Shown here: piece by piece, positions 56,476 to 64,000 of the stretch
Numbering within the stretch: position 1 is the first letter of the stretch
Layout: each line of letters starts with the position of its first letter
Source of the DNA: Bacillus badius NBRC 15713
GTDB taxonomy: Bacteria > Bacillota > Bacilli > Bacillales > Domibacillaceae
Direction: 5' to 3'
Length of the DNA: 64,000 nucleotides
Assembly: GCF_001591605.1 (NCBI RefSeq)
Contig: NZ_BCVF01000020.1
Location: 1-64,000 of the forward strand
The notes under the pieces: model-generated
Told to the model about the DNA's origin: nothing
Seen by the model: the letters and a program-made list of their open reading frames with translations, nothing else
Database searches by the model: none
Translations under genes and position numbers: made by a program

Positions 56476-56949
56476 TTAAGATAATTTCAAGAAGTTCTGC
56501 TGACGCAGAGCTTCGTAGACCAAAATGGCCGCTGTATTGGATAAATTTAACGATCTTACATTTCCATTCATCGGAATACGCAAACAACGGTCTTTATTTT
56601 CATTAATAATCTCTTTCGGCAATCCAGTCGTTTCTCTTCCGAAGATAAAGAAATGATTTTTTCCGGGATCGCTATAGTCAAAATTGGCATAGTTATTTTC
56701 GCCAAATTTGGTTAAGTAATAATATTCTCCACCTGCATTCTTCTCATAAAACTCCTCTAGGGAATCATAATAAACAACTTCTACAAACTGCCAATAATCC
56801 AAGCCTGCCCGGCGCAACATTTTATCGTCTGTCGAAAAACCAAGCGGGCGAATTAAATGAAGCACTGTGTCGGTAGCTGCGCATGTTCTGGCAATATTTC
56901 CGGTATTGGCCGGAATTTCAGGCTGGTAAAGTACTACGTTAATAGACAA
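56476..56949 (-). CDS. trmL: tRNA (cytidine/uridine-34 2'-O)-methyltransferase TrmL
   Basis: This SPOUT-family methyltransferase (CspR in B. subtilis, 157 aa) methylates the wobble ribose of certain leucine tRNAs. SAM-binding knot motifs are FIFGRETTGLPKEI and RIPMNGNVRSLNLSNTAAIL. The start is TTG at 56949 behind GAGGTGA. Confidence 0.93.
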   Translation of the reverse strand: MSINVVLYQPEIPANTGNIARTCAATDTVLHLIRPLGFSTDDKMLRRAGLDYWQFVEVVYYDSLEEFYEKNAGGEYYYLTKFGENNYANFDYSDPGKNHFFIFGRETTGLPKEIINENKDRCLRIPMNGNVRSLNLSNTAAILVYEALRQQNFLKLS

Positions 56950-57005
56950 AATTATTCACCTCATATTTAAACTGTAACCTATTTATTATATCATAGCGAA
57001 AACGC

Positions 57006-57866
57006 TTAAGAAGAACCATCTTTGATCTGAAAGAACTTATACTGAATGCCCGGCGTATAAGCAGTTGAATCTTCGTAGCTCCAGTAACGCATGCGGCTGT
57101 TGGTCGTATGGGCGTTCACAAGCGGCATGCCGCGGCTGTCTTTGGCCGTGACGATGGTTGAATGATCGAATCGCCCGTCCCCTTGAAAGTCATAGCAAAT
57201 AACATCTCCCGGCTGCAGCAGCTCTGGTTCACTCACCTCGCAGGTTTGCATCCCGCTTTTCGACGAAGATAAAAACCAGCGGAAGGCATGTGCCACCGTC
57301 CAGCTATAGCTCCAATTATTGCTTCTGACCCACCAGCCGCGGCTTCTATCCGGGTAACCGGTCATCGGCGCTCCCCCGGCATGCAGGCATTGAGAAATGT
57401 AGTTGGTGCAGTCCACGCTAAATTGCCGGTAAGCCGGGTTATAGCTGTTCCACCAGCGCTCGGCATACTGAACAGCTTTCAGGCGGTCATATTGAAAGGC
57501 TCCCCTTCCCTCAAAAACATCCGGGAACTCCGCTAACTCCTTCACATTTGCAGACAGAATAAGCTGGGGCTCTGCCTCCTTATCTTCTATCAGCGCCTGA
57601 TTTTCTATCCGGGCCGTCCGTTCCTCTACTTCCTCTTCCAAGTAAATATAGCTGTCCTGCTGAATCAAATATTTGAAATGCACGCGATAGCGTGTCCATT
57701 CTCCTTCGTTGGAAAGAATGTTGCCGAACGCTTTTGCCTTGAGAATTCGGCTTCCTCTAGACTCAAGCAGCGCTTTTTTCCTTAACAGCCTCTGATCGTT
57801 GTCCGCCTTGCCTTCAACGAGCGACTGCAAACGCCGCTCTATTTCCTGCCGAAGTTCTTCGCACAT
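57006..57866 (-). CDS. yhbB: Amidase-domain protein YhbB
   Basis: The C-terminal half (about residues 128-286) is an Amidase_6-type cysteine-hydrolase domain with the nucleophile in VDCTNYISQCLHAGG and the histidine in GRFDHSTIV. The N-terminal half is helical and charged, and no signal peptide is visible. It resembles YhbB of B. subtilis, which also lies between queG and trmL. Target unknown, possibly spore or cell-wall peptides. RBS AGGAGG. Confidence 0.8.
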   Translation of the reverse strand: MCEELRQEIERRLQSLVEGKADNDQRLLRKKALLESRGSRILKAKAFGNILSNEGEWTRYRVHFKYLIQQDSYIYLEEEVEERTARIENQALIEDKEAEPQLILSANVKELAEFPDVFEGRGAFQYDRLKAVQYAERWWNSYNPAYRQFSVDCTNYISQCLHAGGAPMTGYPDRSRGWWVRSNNWSYSWTVAHAFRWFLSSSKSGMQTCEVSEPELLQPGDVICYDFQGDGRFDHSTIVTAKDSRGMPLVNAHTTNSRMRYWSYEDSTAYTPGIQYKFFQIKDGSS

Positions 57867-57926
57867 GAAAAAGTCCTCCTGAACAGTTCTTTTTTCTATA
57901 TCTATTCAGGACCTTCCTTGTTCATG

Positions 57927-59057
57927 TTAGTTCAGTAGGCTGATTCCTTTCTCGATCTCTTCTTTCACCGCAGAATCACTTTCTTTCTCTTTCGCCAAAA
58001 TAAGTGCCTCCCGGGCTTTTTCCCCGCCAATTTTGGCAATGGCCCAAGCGGCGGTTCCTCTTAAAACTGGGCGAACGTCGTGAAAGAGCACATCCATTAA
58101 AGAAGGCAGCGCGCTTTCCTCTTTAAAATGCGCGAGTGCAATAATTGCATTGCGTTGAATCGGCTTCTTCCCTCTCCAGGAGCCCGACATGGAGCCGAAG
58201 GTTTGCTTAAACTCTTTATTGCTCATGCTGACCAGCGGCTCAAGAAGCGGTTTCACTGCCTCTGGGTCCGGCTCCATTTCCTCATGCAGATGAAAATCGA
58301 TGCCTTTGTTTTCGGGGCACACGGTTTGGCAGGTGTCGCAACCATACAGGCGATTCCCCAGCTTGTCGCGAAATTCCGCCGGCATGAAATCCTTTGTTTG
58401 GGTTAAGAAGGCAATGCAGCGCTTCGCATTCAGCTGCCCTCCTTGCACAAGAGCACCGGTTGGACAAGCATCCAGACATTTTGTGCACGTGCCGCAGCGG
58501 TTTTCAATCGGCTTATCCGGCTCCAGCGGCAAGTTAGTGATCATTTCCCCTAAATAAACGTAAGAGCCAAATTCGGGAGTGATAATCGACGTATTTTTGC
58601 CGCTCCAGCCAATCCCGGCACGTTCAGCAACAGCCCGATCAGAAAGCTCCCCTGTATCCACCATCGAGCGAAAATGGGCTTCTGGCGCTTTTGCTGCGAT
58701 GAAGGCCTCTAATTTGCTTAAACGATCACGCAGCACTGTATGATAATCCTCTCCCCAGGAAGCCCGGCAAAAAATCCCTCGTCTTGCACCTTGCTTGCCT
58801 TTCACGGATTCTCTCATCTTAGAAGGGTATGCCAGTGCGATCGCAATAATGGAACGGGGTTCATCAAAAATTCTGGAGGGCTCCACCCGCTTATTGATAT
58901 CTTTCTCTTCAAATCCCGATTGATAATCCAGTGCCTGCTGGCGCAGCAGCCGGTCTTTCAATTCAGTAAAAGGAGCCGCAGAAGCAAAACCAATTTTATC
59001 TATGCCGATTTCCCGGCTGTACTCAATGATTTCCTGTTTTAATGCTCTGTAATCCAT
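57927..59057 (-). CDS. queG: Epoxyqueuosine reductase QueG
   Basis: QueG is a cobalamin- and iron-sulfur-dependent enzyme that makes queuosine in tRNA in the last step. Two [4Fe-4S] motifs are visible: CGTCTKCLDACPTGAL and CDTCQTVCPENK. The C-terminal HEAT-like repeats (about residues 290-376) are also typical. I chose ATG at 59057 (376 aa) behind GGGAGGGAG. B. subtilis YhbA is the counterpart. Confidence 0.93.
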   Translation of the reverse strand: MDYRALKQEIIEYSREIGIDKIGFASAAPFTELKDRLLRQQALDYQSGFEEKDINKRVEPSRIFDEPRSIIAIALAYPSKMRESVKGKQGARRGIFCRASWGEDYHTVLRDRLSKLEAFIAAKAPEAHFRSMVDTGELSDRAVAERAGIGWSGKNTSIITPEFGSYVYLGEMITNLPLEPDKPIENRCGTCTKCLDACPTGALVQGGQLNAKRCIAFLTQTKDFMPAEFRDKLGNRLYGCDTCQTVCPENKGIDFHLHEEMEPDPEAVKPLLEPLVSMSNKEFKQTFGSMSGSWRGKKPIQRNAIIALAHFKEESALPSLMDVLFHDVRPVLRGTAAWAIAKIGGEKAREALILAKEKESDSAVKEEIEKGISLLN

Positions 59058-59195
59058 GGCTCTCCCTCCCTTCAAGGAATATATGAGTCAAATATATCTA
59101 TAAAAACAGCCTGTTCGTCTTTTATGCTTCTTTCCTAAGCAAAGAAGCAGCACCTTAAAACGGCCGCCAGTATGTTGTCATCCGATCCGAAAATT

Positions 59196-59239
59196 AAAAA
59201 ACGCAACATCTTATCCAGCAAGGAATAAAACATTGCGTT
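59196..59239 (-). terminator. Terminator of tRNA-Gly
   Basis: A long stem (59200-59216 with 59222-59239, core AACGCAA/TTGCGTT) follows the tRNA on the minus strand and ends in TTTTTT. Confidence 0.75.
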
Positions 59240-59257
59240 AATAACAATATAATAGAG

Positions 59258-59328
59258 AGCGGGTGATGGGAATCGAACCCACGACATCAGCTTGGAAGGC
59301 TGAGGTTTTACCATTAAACTACACCCGC
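59258..59328 (-). tRNA. tRNA-Gly (anticodon TCC)
   Basis: The 71-nucleotide minus-strand sequence folds as a tRNA: acceptor GCGGGTG/CACCCGC, D-arm with AATGGTAA loop, anticodon loop CTTCCAA giving TCC, and T-arm GTGGGTTCGATTCCCAT. The discriminator base is T. The CCA end is not encoded. Confidence 0.97.
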
Positions 59329-59359
59329 AAGAGAGTGTGTGATTCATAACATGTATTTC

Positions 59360-59388
59360 ATTATATAAAAAAACATTGTCGAATTCAA
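59360..59388 (-). promoter_or_regulatory. Promoter of tRNA-Gly
   Basis: On the minus strand TTGAAT (59383-59388), a 17-base spacer and TATAAT (59360-59365), 31 bases before the tRNA. With the downstream terminator this makes a single-gene tRNA transcript. Confidence 0.65.
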
Positions 59389-59439
59389 GAGGATTTTCAT
59401 TTTTTCTCTATCATAAGCCTTTCAAAGCATCGGCTTAGA

Positions 59440-59958
59440 CTACCTGAAATTTTCCTCAATAAACATCTGCTCCTGCTCTTCTGTCATGATTCTCTTTGCC
59501 TCGCCAATATTCCCGTCCTGCTCTTCCCACAAGGCATTATGATCCTTATCCACTTTGGTAAAATCTCCGGCTTCCCAGCGACTGAGGATCTCCAGAAAGA
59601 ACTTTTCCGACTTAAAGTGATTGGCCAGCACATGCTCTTTTACTATTTTAATATTTTCTGGAGTCATCTCAATCGCTCCCCATTTTTCACGGGCGAGTAC
59701 CTTTTGATGTGTCATCTTATGCATAACGGTTGTTACCTGCGGCTCATTTCCGTCAATCAGCTTAGGAAGCCGGTCGCTCTTTTCACCGCCGATTTCAATT
59801 TGTTTTTTATCGAACTTTACTGGCTTGCTTGCCAGCTTTTTAGCCTCTTTTGTTTGTGACTGATCGCTCGAGGTAATAATCACAAAGGCCGTCCCAATTG
59901 CCCCGGCCGCAACGGCTGCAACTAGACAAAAAACAAGAACGAGCTTTTTAACATTCAT
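59440..59958 (-). CDS. DUF6241-like membrane-anchored protein
   Basis: The 172-residue protein has an N-terminal signal-anchor helix (LVLVFCLVAAVAAGAIGTAF) and an extracytoplasmic domain with VMHKMTHQKVLAREKWGAIE and HNALWEEQDGNIGEAKRIMT, which I recall as the DUF6241 pattern in Bacillus. Function unknown. Confidence 0.65.
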   Translation of the reverse strand: MNVKKLVLVFCLVAAVAAGAIGTAFVIITSSDQSQTKEAKKLASKPVKFDKKQIEIGGEKSDRLPKLIDGNEPQVTTVMHKMTHQKVLAREKWGAIEMTPENIKIVKEHVLANHFKSEKFFLEILSRWEAGDFTKVDKDHNALWEEQDGNIGEAKRIMTEEQEQMFIEENFR

Positions 59959-60102
59959 TGCAGTCCCTCCATCAAACCCTATCCATTCTGCTAATCTGCT
60001 GAACAGTTATTCATTTCTATATATTAACATAAATGGCAGAATCGTTCCACGGGCGCCTCGCCATACGTTCTTCTTTAACAAACGTTCTATGACACGCTTA
60101 AT

Positions 60103-60663
60103 TCAATCATAATAAATAGTTAATTTCTCCCACGTTGATCGCCAATCTTTTTTAAGGATACGCTGCTTGTAAATGTCCATTCGTTCCTTCTTCTTAAAAA
60201 AAGGAGTGGGCTTCACCTTTAAATGGATGGCATCGCTAATTCCATAGGGAGCTGTTAATAGTATGTTATTTGCCTCATCCAATTTCACGCCTAAAGCTGT
60301 GGCCGTTTCCGGAAACTTGGAGATAGCGTCAACTGAGGAAGAATAAGCAGGCATATGGCTTTTGATGTGCATTCTAGCTTCGTTCTTTACGGACCAGGGA
60401 ATATCAGGAAGACGACATTTAAGTTTTTCTTCAAGCTTTTTTTCCTCCAGTTTATCCATCGTTGCCGGATCAAAATAAATGACATCGATATCTGGAATAG
60501 CAGTTCTTTCAGTGAAATGATGGAGACTATCCCAGATCTTTGAACGAATAAATCCGGCACATATCCACCAATCAGGCAAATCCAGCGTTTTTGCGGCTGT
60601 TAATATTTCCATCATCCATGGGTCTTCTCTAATCATCGAAATAACTGCTTCTTCATCCATCAT
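60103..60663 (-). CDS. Nucleotidyltransferase-like protein (NTP_transf_6/COG3575)
   Basis: The 186-residue protein resembles the NTP_transf_6 family: WWICAGFIRSKIWDSLH followed by the acidic pair in IPDIDVIYFDP, and NEARMHIK, TALGVKLDE, DAIHLKVKPTP further on. The reaction and substrate are unknown. I prefer ATG at 60663, with AAGGAG 10 bases upstream. Confidence 0.75.
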   Translation of the reverse strand: MMDEEAVISMIREDPWMMEILTAAKTLDLPDWWICAGFIRSKIWDSLHHFTERTAIPDIDVIYFDPATMDKLEEKKLEEKLKCRLPDIPWSVKNEARMHIKSHMPAYSSSVDAISKFPETATALGVKLDEANNILLTAPYGISDAIHLKVKPTPFFKKKERMDIYKQRILKKDWRSTWEKLTIYYD

Positions 60664-60938
60664 GGCCACACCACTCCTTAAACGATGTATTCCAGCATTT
60701 ATTCTATCATCCTGGCGCTTTATCCTTCACCTTTATTTCAGGAAAAACGGCGGCGCAATTTCCTCATGATCAGCGAAAAACATTCGCCCTTCGTTCACAT
60801 GCAATGCTTTTATTCCAAACCACTTACAGCCTACTCAGTTTACATTCATTCGATCCACTTACCTTTGACATTCCTCCTCTCATTCTCCTCCCTCTGCGCC
60901 TCTTACATTCGGTGCTTTCTTCGTGTACAAAAGCTTCA

Positions 60939-60947
60939 TGTTATAAT
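60939..60947 (+). promoter_or_regulatory. Extended -10 promoter of the bce-like regulator gene
   Basis: TG-T-TATAAT (60939-60947) is a good extended -10 element, about 80 bases before the response regulator. No clear -35. The rest of the 364-base gap (60664-61027) shows nothing else. Confidence 0.5.
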
Positions 60948-61027
60948 CAATCTTGACAACAACTGGGAAAATGAAAACATTCAACGTGTACTAAAGGAAT
61001 AGACCAGTTGATGAAGGAGAGAATGTA

Positions 61028-61732
61028 ATGGAAACCATTTTGATTATAGAGGATGACCCTAAAATTGCACATCATTTAAAAACCTTTATTGAAAAATACG
61101 GACTTCAAGGCGTCATCGCAAACGACTTTGACCACATTATCGAACAGTTTCATAAAGAAAAGCCCGATCTCGTCTTACTGGATATTAATTTGCCTAAATT
61201 CGATGGCTACTATTGGTGCCGGCAGATCCGGCTCGTGTCTATTTGTCCAATCATTTTCATCTCCGCACGAACAGGAGAAATGGATCAAGTCATGGCTTTA
61301 GAAAACGGGGGCGATGATTTCATTACCAAGCCATTTCATGCGGATATCGTTATGGCTAAGATCCGCAGCCAGCTGCGCCGGGCTTACGGCGCCTATTCCG
61401 CTAAACATCAGGAACAGATATTGGAATTAAAAGGACTAAGCCTCTATCCCGAGAGACTTGAATTGCATTTTGCCGGTCAGGAGCTTCGCCTGACGAAAAA
61501 AGAAACAGATATTCTTGAACACTTGATCGACCGTTATCCGCGGGTAGCAGGGAGAGAGGATTTACTGGAGAGGTTATGGGATGACCAGGCATGGGTGGAT
61601 GAAAACACATTAAATGTAAATATCGCACGGGTGCGCAAAAAACTGCAAGAGCTTGGAATTGAACAGGCAATCGAAACTGTACGCGGCACCGGCTACCTGT
61701 TGAACGTCACATGGGGGTCTGGAAAAGAATGA
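61028..61732 (+). CDS. BceR-like response regulator (OmpR family)
   Basis: This two-component regulator has 234 residues: a receiver domain with phospho-acceptor D52 (LVLLDINLPKFDG) and a conserved lysine in FITKPF, then a winged-helix effector domain (about 130-230; NTLNVNIARVRKKLQELGIE, VRGTGYLL). It is the first gene of regulator-kinase-ATPase-permease and its stop overlaps the kinase start. Confidence 0.92.
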   Translation: METILIIEDDPKIAHHLKTFIEKYGLQGVIANDFDHIIEQFHKEKPDLVLLDINLPKFDGYYWCRQIRLVSICPIIFISARTGEMDQVMALENGGDDFITKPFHADIVMAKIRSQLRRAYGAYSAKHQEQILELKGLSLYPERLELHFAGQELRLTKKETDILEHLIDRYPRVAGREDLLERLWDDQAWVDENTLNVNIARVRKKLQELGIEQAIETVRGTGYLLNVTWGSGKE

Positions 61733-62730
61733 AGCTGTTTTTTCGCGAACACTTACTATTAATCACGCTCCAGCTCATCCAATTTTCTAGCATCTCCCTT
61801 ATTTTGTGGCTAGATGGCTATCATCATTTTTCTGCTTTACTGTATGCCGTTTTTTTAAGCCTGTTTTTCCTGGTGCTGTATCTATTCTATCAAGCTATAA
61901 CCCGCCACCTGTTTTATAAAAAGCTGCAAAACGGCCTTTCCTCTCCTGATGAAGCTTTGGAAAAAACCGGATCTTCTCCTGCGGCGCTGGCATTAGATAC
62001 CTTGTTGAAATCACAGTATCAGCTTTATATGACGACTTTACAGCAAGCTGAAAAGCGGCAGGAGGAACAGCTTGAATTTATGGACCGCTGGGTGCATCAA
62101 ATGAAAACCCCGCTTTCTGTTATTGAACTGACCGCCCAAAATCTTGATGAGCCCGACTCTTCAAATATCCGGGAAGAAACAGAGAGAATGCGCCACAGCC
62201 TGAATACGGTTCTTTATAATGCACGCTTGCGGACAATTAACCAAGACTTTCAAATCAAGCCGGTGGCACTTGCACAGACCGTACAGGCCGTCAACTCAGA
62301 AAACAAGCGCTTCTATATTCGGAACCGTGTCTATCCCCGGTTTAAGGAGCAACGGCCTGGCATCATGGTGGAGTCTGATGAGAAGTGGCTGGTTTTTATT
62401 CTTGAACAGCTTGTGCAAAACGCCGTCAAGTATTCAGCGGGAAAAAGCTCCTCTGTTGAAATTTCTCTTTATGAAAGAGAGGGAGCAGCCATACTGGAAA
62501 TACAAGATTGGGGCATTGGCATTCCGCCGGAGGATCGAAAGCGGATTTTTCATAAATTTTTTACCGGTGCGAACGGGCGCAAATACCGAGAATCAACTGG
62601 AATGGGCCTGTATCTTGTAAATGAGGTATGCCATTATCTCGGACACAGGCTGGAAGTAGAATCGGAAGTTGGAAAAGGATCGATTTTCCGACTCGTGTTT
62701 CCTCCTTCGCAAAACCTTACATCGATGTAA
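61729..62730 (+). CDS. BceS-like intramembrane-sensing histidine kinase
   Basis: The 333-residue kinase has two helices (about 9-27 and 35-56) joined by a loop of under ten residues, so it has no external sensor domain. This is the hallmark of BceS-type kinases that take their signal from the partner transporter. The H-box is WVHQMKTPLS (H123). ATP-binding boxes are QLVQNAVKYS, DWGIGIPPEDR and STGMGLYLV. ATG at 61729 overlaps the regulator stop by four bases. Confidence 0.92.
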   Translation: MKLFFREHLLLITLQLIQFSSISLILWLDGYHHFSALLYAVFLSLFFLVLYLFYQAITRHLFYKKLQNGLSSPDEALEKTGSSPAALALDTLLKSQYQLYMTTLQQAEKRQEEQLEFMDRWVHQMKTPLSVIELTAQNLDEPDSSNIREETERMRHSLNTVLYNARLRTINQDFQIKPVALAQTVQAVNSENKRFYIRNRVYPRFKEQRPGIMVESDEKWLVFILEQLVQNAVKYSAGKSSSVEISLYEREGAAILEIQDWGIGIPPEDRKRIFHKFFTGANGRKYRESTGMGLYLVNEVCHYLGHRLEVESEVGKGSIFRLVFPPSQNLTSM

Positions 62731-62731
62731 G
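62716..62731. promoter_or_regulatory. BceR-type operator before the ABC transporter genes
   Basis: A perfect 16-bp palindrome CTTACATCGATGTAAG covers the kinase stop codon. Its core TTACA-N4-TGTAA is the inverted repeat pattern I remember for BceR-like regulators. The transporter starts 83 bases downstream, so an internal inducible promoter is likely, although I could not pick a confident -10/-35 pair. Confidence 0.55.
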
Positions 62732-62813
62732 AAAAGTGAAAGGAAAGTCTATAGCACGCCTCTGGCACTATGCGCTACACTGGCATCAGTACAAGCGAGA
62801 GAGGAGAAAGCAT

Positions 62814-63578
62814 ATGCTTGAAGTGAAAAGAGTCGGAAAGGTTTATGAAGGGAAAGTAGCTTACCGCGCTCTGACTGATATTGATTTATCTATAGAGGAT
62901 GGAGAATTTGTCGCCATTATGGGCCCCTCCGGAAGCGGAAAAACAACATTATTAAATATGGTGGCAACGATTGATGAGCCAACAACCGGAGAAATCACCA
63001 TTGGCGGGCAAAACCCGCACCGATTAAAGAAAAATGAACTGGCGAAGTTCCGGCGGCGTGAGCTTGGCTTTGTATTTCAAGATTTTAACCTCCTTCATAC
63101 GTTAACAGTGGAAGAGAATATCGTCCTTCCCCTTACGCTCGATGGAAAAAATGTGAAAGAAATGAAAGAAAAAGCAAGAACTGTAGCGGAGAAGCTGGGC
63201 ATTGCAGGCATTATGGGCAAACGCACCTTCGAGATTTCAGGAGGACAAGCGCAGCGGGCAGCTGTTGCCCGGGCTATTATCCATCATCCAAAGCTTTTAC
63301 TTGCCGATGAACCGACAGGAAACCTCGATTCCAAGTCATCTAAAGATGTGATGGAACTGCTCGCCGCATTAAATAAAAACGACAAGATGACGACACTTCT
63401 TGTTACGCATGAAGCGCAAGCAGCAAGCTATGCGGACCGCGTAGTTTTCATCCGTGACGGCAAGCTTTATTCTGAGATTTATCGCGGAGACAGCCAAAAA
63501 GGCTTTTTCCAGCAAATCATTGACACACTTTCCTTGCTGGGGGGGAACGATCATGACTTTTCGTCAGTTCGCCTTTAA
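62814..63578 (+). CDS. BceA-like ABC transporter ATP-binding protein
   Basis: This 254-residue MacB-type ATPase has Walker A GPSGSGKTT (37-45), signature ISGGQAQRAAVARA, Walker B LLADEPTGNLD and H-loop VTHEA. BceA-BceB transporters remove peptides such as bacitracin or lantibiotics from their lipid targets and signal to the kinase. ATG at 62814 follows GAGGAGAAAG. Confidence 0.93.
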   Translation: MLEVKRVGKVYEGKVAYRALTDIDLSIEDGEFVAIMGPSGSGKTTLLNMVATIDEPTTGEITIGGQNPHRLKKNELAKFRRRELGFVFQDFNLLHTLTVEENIVLPLTLDGKNVKEMKEKARTVAEKLGIAGIMGKRTFEISGGQAQRAAVARAIIHHPKLLLADEPTGNLDSKSSKDVMELLAALNKNDKMTTLLVTHEAQAASYADRVVFIRDGKLYSEIYRGDSQKGFFQQIIDTLSLLGGNDHDFSSVRL

Positions 63579-64000
63579 CAATGTCTTCCGCAACAAGCGT
63601 CTTTACGCTGCTTATTTTCTAAGCAGCCTGTTCACGGTTATGGTGTTCTTTACCTTTGCCATCTTTGCTTTTCATCCGTCGTTTCAGAATAGTGACATGA
63701 ATAAAAATGTCATGTTTGGCCTGACTGTAGCTGGCGGGATTATTTATGTCTTTTCCTTCTTTTTCGTTTTATATTCAATGAGTGCTTTTTTGCAATCACG
63801 AAAAAAGGAATTTGGCTTACTGATGATACAGGGCATGAGCACCCAGCAAATCCGGCTGATGGTGTTCATGGAAAACATGGTGATTGGGCTATTCGCTACG
63901 ATCAGCGGCATTTTGCTCGGGCTGGTCTTTGCTAAGCTCATTCTGCTTCTGGCTGAAAATGTTCTTATTTTTGAAGAGAGTCTTCATTTTTACTGGCCGC
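63553..64000 (+). CDS. BceB-like ABC transporter permease, N-terminal part (cut by window end)
   Basis: From ATG at 63553 (preceded by GGGGGAACGATC, overlapping the ATPase gene by 26 bases) the frame stays open to the window end: 149 codons. It starts MTFRQFAFNNVFRNKRLYAA with helices at about 18-40, 55-75 and 105-135. SRKKEFGLLMIQGMSTQQI is the FtsX/BceB coupling region. The large external domain typical of BceB would follow beyond the edge. Confidence 0.9.
   Translation, partial: MTFRQFAFNNVFRNKRLYAAYFLSSLFTVMVFFTFAIFAFHPSFQNSDMNKNVMFGLTVAGGIIYVFSFFFVLYSMSAFLQSRKKEFGLLMIQGMSTQQIRLMVFMENMVIGLFATISGILLGLVFAKLILLLAENVLIFEESLHFYWP

Noticed and set aside
60685-61002. 105-codon plus-strand frame upstream of the response regulator
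   Set aside because: It lacks a ribosome binding site, has low-complexity translation, and contains the promoter of the regulator gene.

Overview
This window is chromosomal DNA from an endospore-forming Bacillaceae bacterium, related to Bacillus but not B. subtilis itself. The evidence is sporulation genes (sspB, spoVR, yhbH, prkA, yhaL), AGGAGG-type ribosome binding sites with frequent GTG and TTG starts, Gram-positive regulatory RNAs (T-box, purine riboswitch, TRAP leader), coproporphyrin-type haem genes, and close similarity of most products to the B. subtilis yha, yhb, yhc, yhe and yhg genes. No insertion sequence, prophage or CRISPR array was seen. One complete tRNA gene (Gly-TCC) is present, and the last gene runs off the right edge.

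Layout. 1-1000: a GC-rich dispersed repeat and a minus-strand operon of three small orphan genes. 1.1-5.4 kb: the haem operon hemE-hemH-hemY, divergent from the haem monooxygenase hmoB, which has a Fur-box-like site. 5.4-21.9 kb: a stretch like the B. subtilis yha/yhe region, with ecsAB, hit, trpP behind a TRAP leader, yhaH, scoC, prsA, yhaL, yhaM, the yhaQP exporter, yhzD, hemZ, yhaX, yheA, yheB, yheE, a CstR-like persulfide sensor and the spore gene sspB with a sigma-G promoter and a cloverleaf leader. 21.9-33.9 kb: fumC, then ilvD, a T-box, ilvB-ilvH-ilvC-leuA-leuB, an intrinsic terminator and leuC-leuD, with a CodY-like site upstream of ilvD. 34-40.8 kb: a class A penicillin-binding protein, tatA, an amino-acid/dicarboxylate symporter, a CzrA-type zinc repressor with a phosphatase-like protein that has lost its active site, and a guanine-riboswitch-controlled purine permease. 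40.8-51.4 kb: an EcsC-family protein, an RCK_C membrane protein, spoVR, yhdB, a BdbC/thioredoxin pair, yhcU, yhcT, an aldo/keto reductase, ykaA-pit and a second purine permease with a PurR-like operator. 51.5-60.7 kb: a zinc alcohol dehydrogenase, yhbH, prkA, trmL, yhbB, queG, tRNA-Gly and two less known genes. 61-64 kb: a BceRS-BceAB-type antimicrobial-peptide sensing and detoxification module, cut by the window end.

The genes fall into a few working groups: haem synthesis and haem breakdown; branched-chain amino acid synthesis under CodY and T-box control; purine uptake through two permeases under two different purine-responsive controls; cell-surface and export functions (Ecs, PrsA, PBP, Tat, BdbC, Bce); and sporulation. 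The least explained elements are the cloverleaf in the sspB leader, the terminator separating leuAB from leuCD, the pseudo-phosphatase beside the CzrA gene, and two long inverted repeats flanking a 67-residue orphan. Promoter and operator calls were made by eye. Gene identities rest on remembered family sequences and visible motifs, not on database searches.
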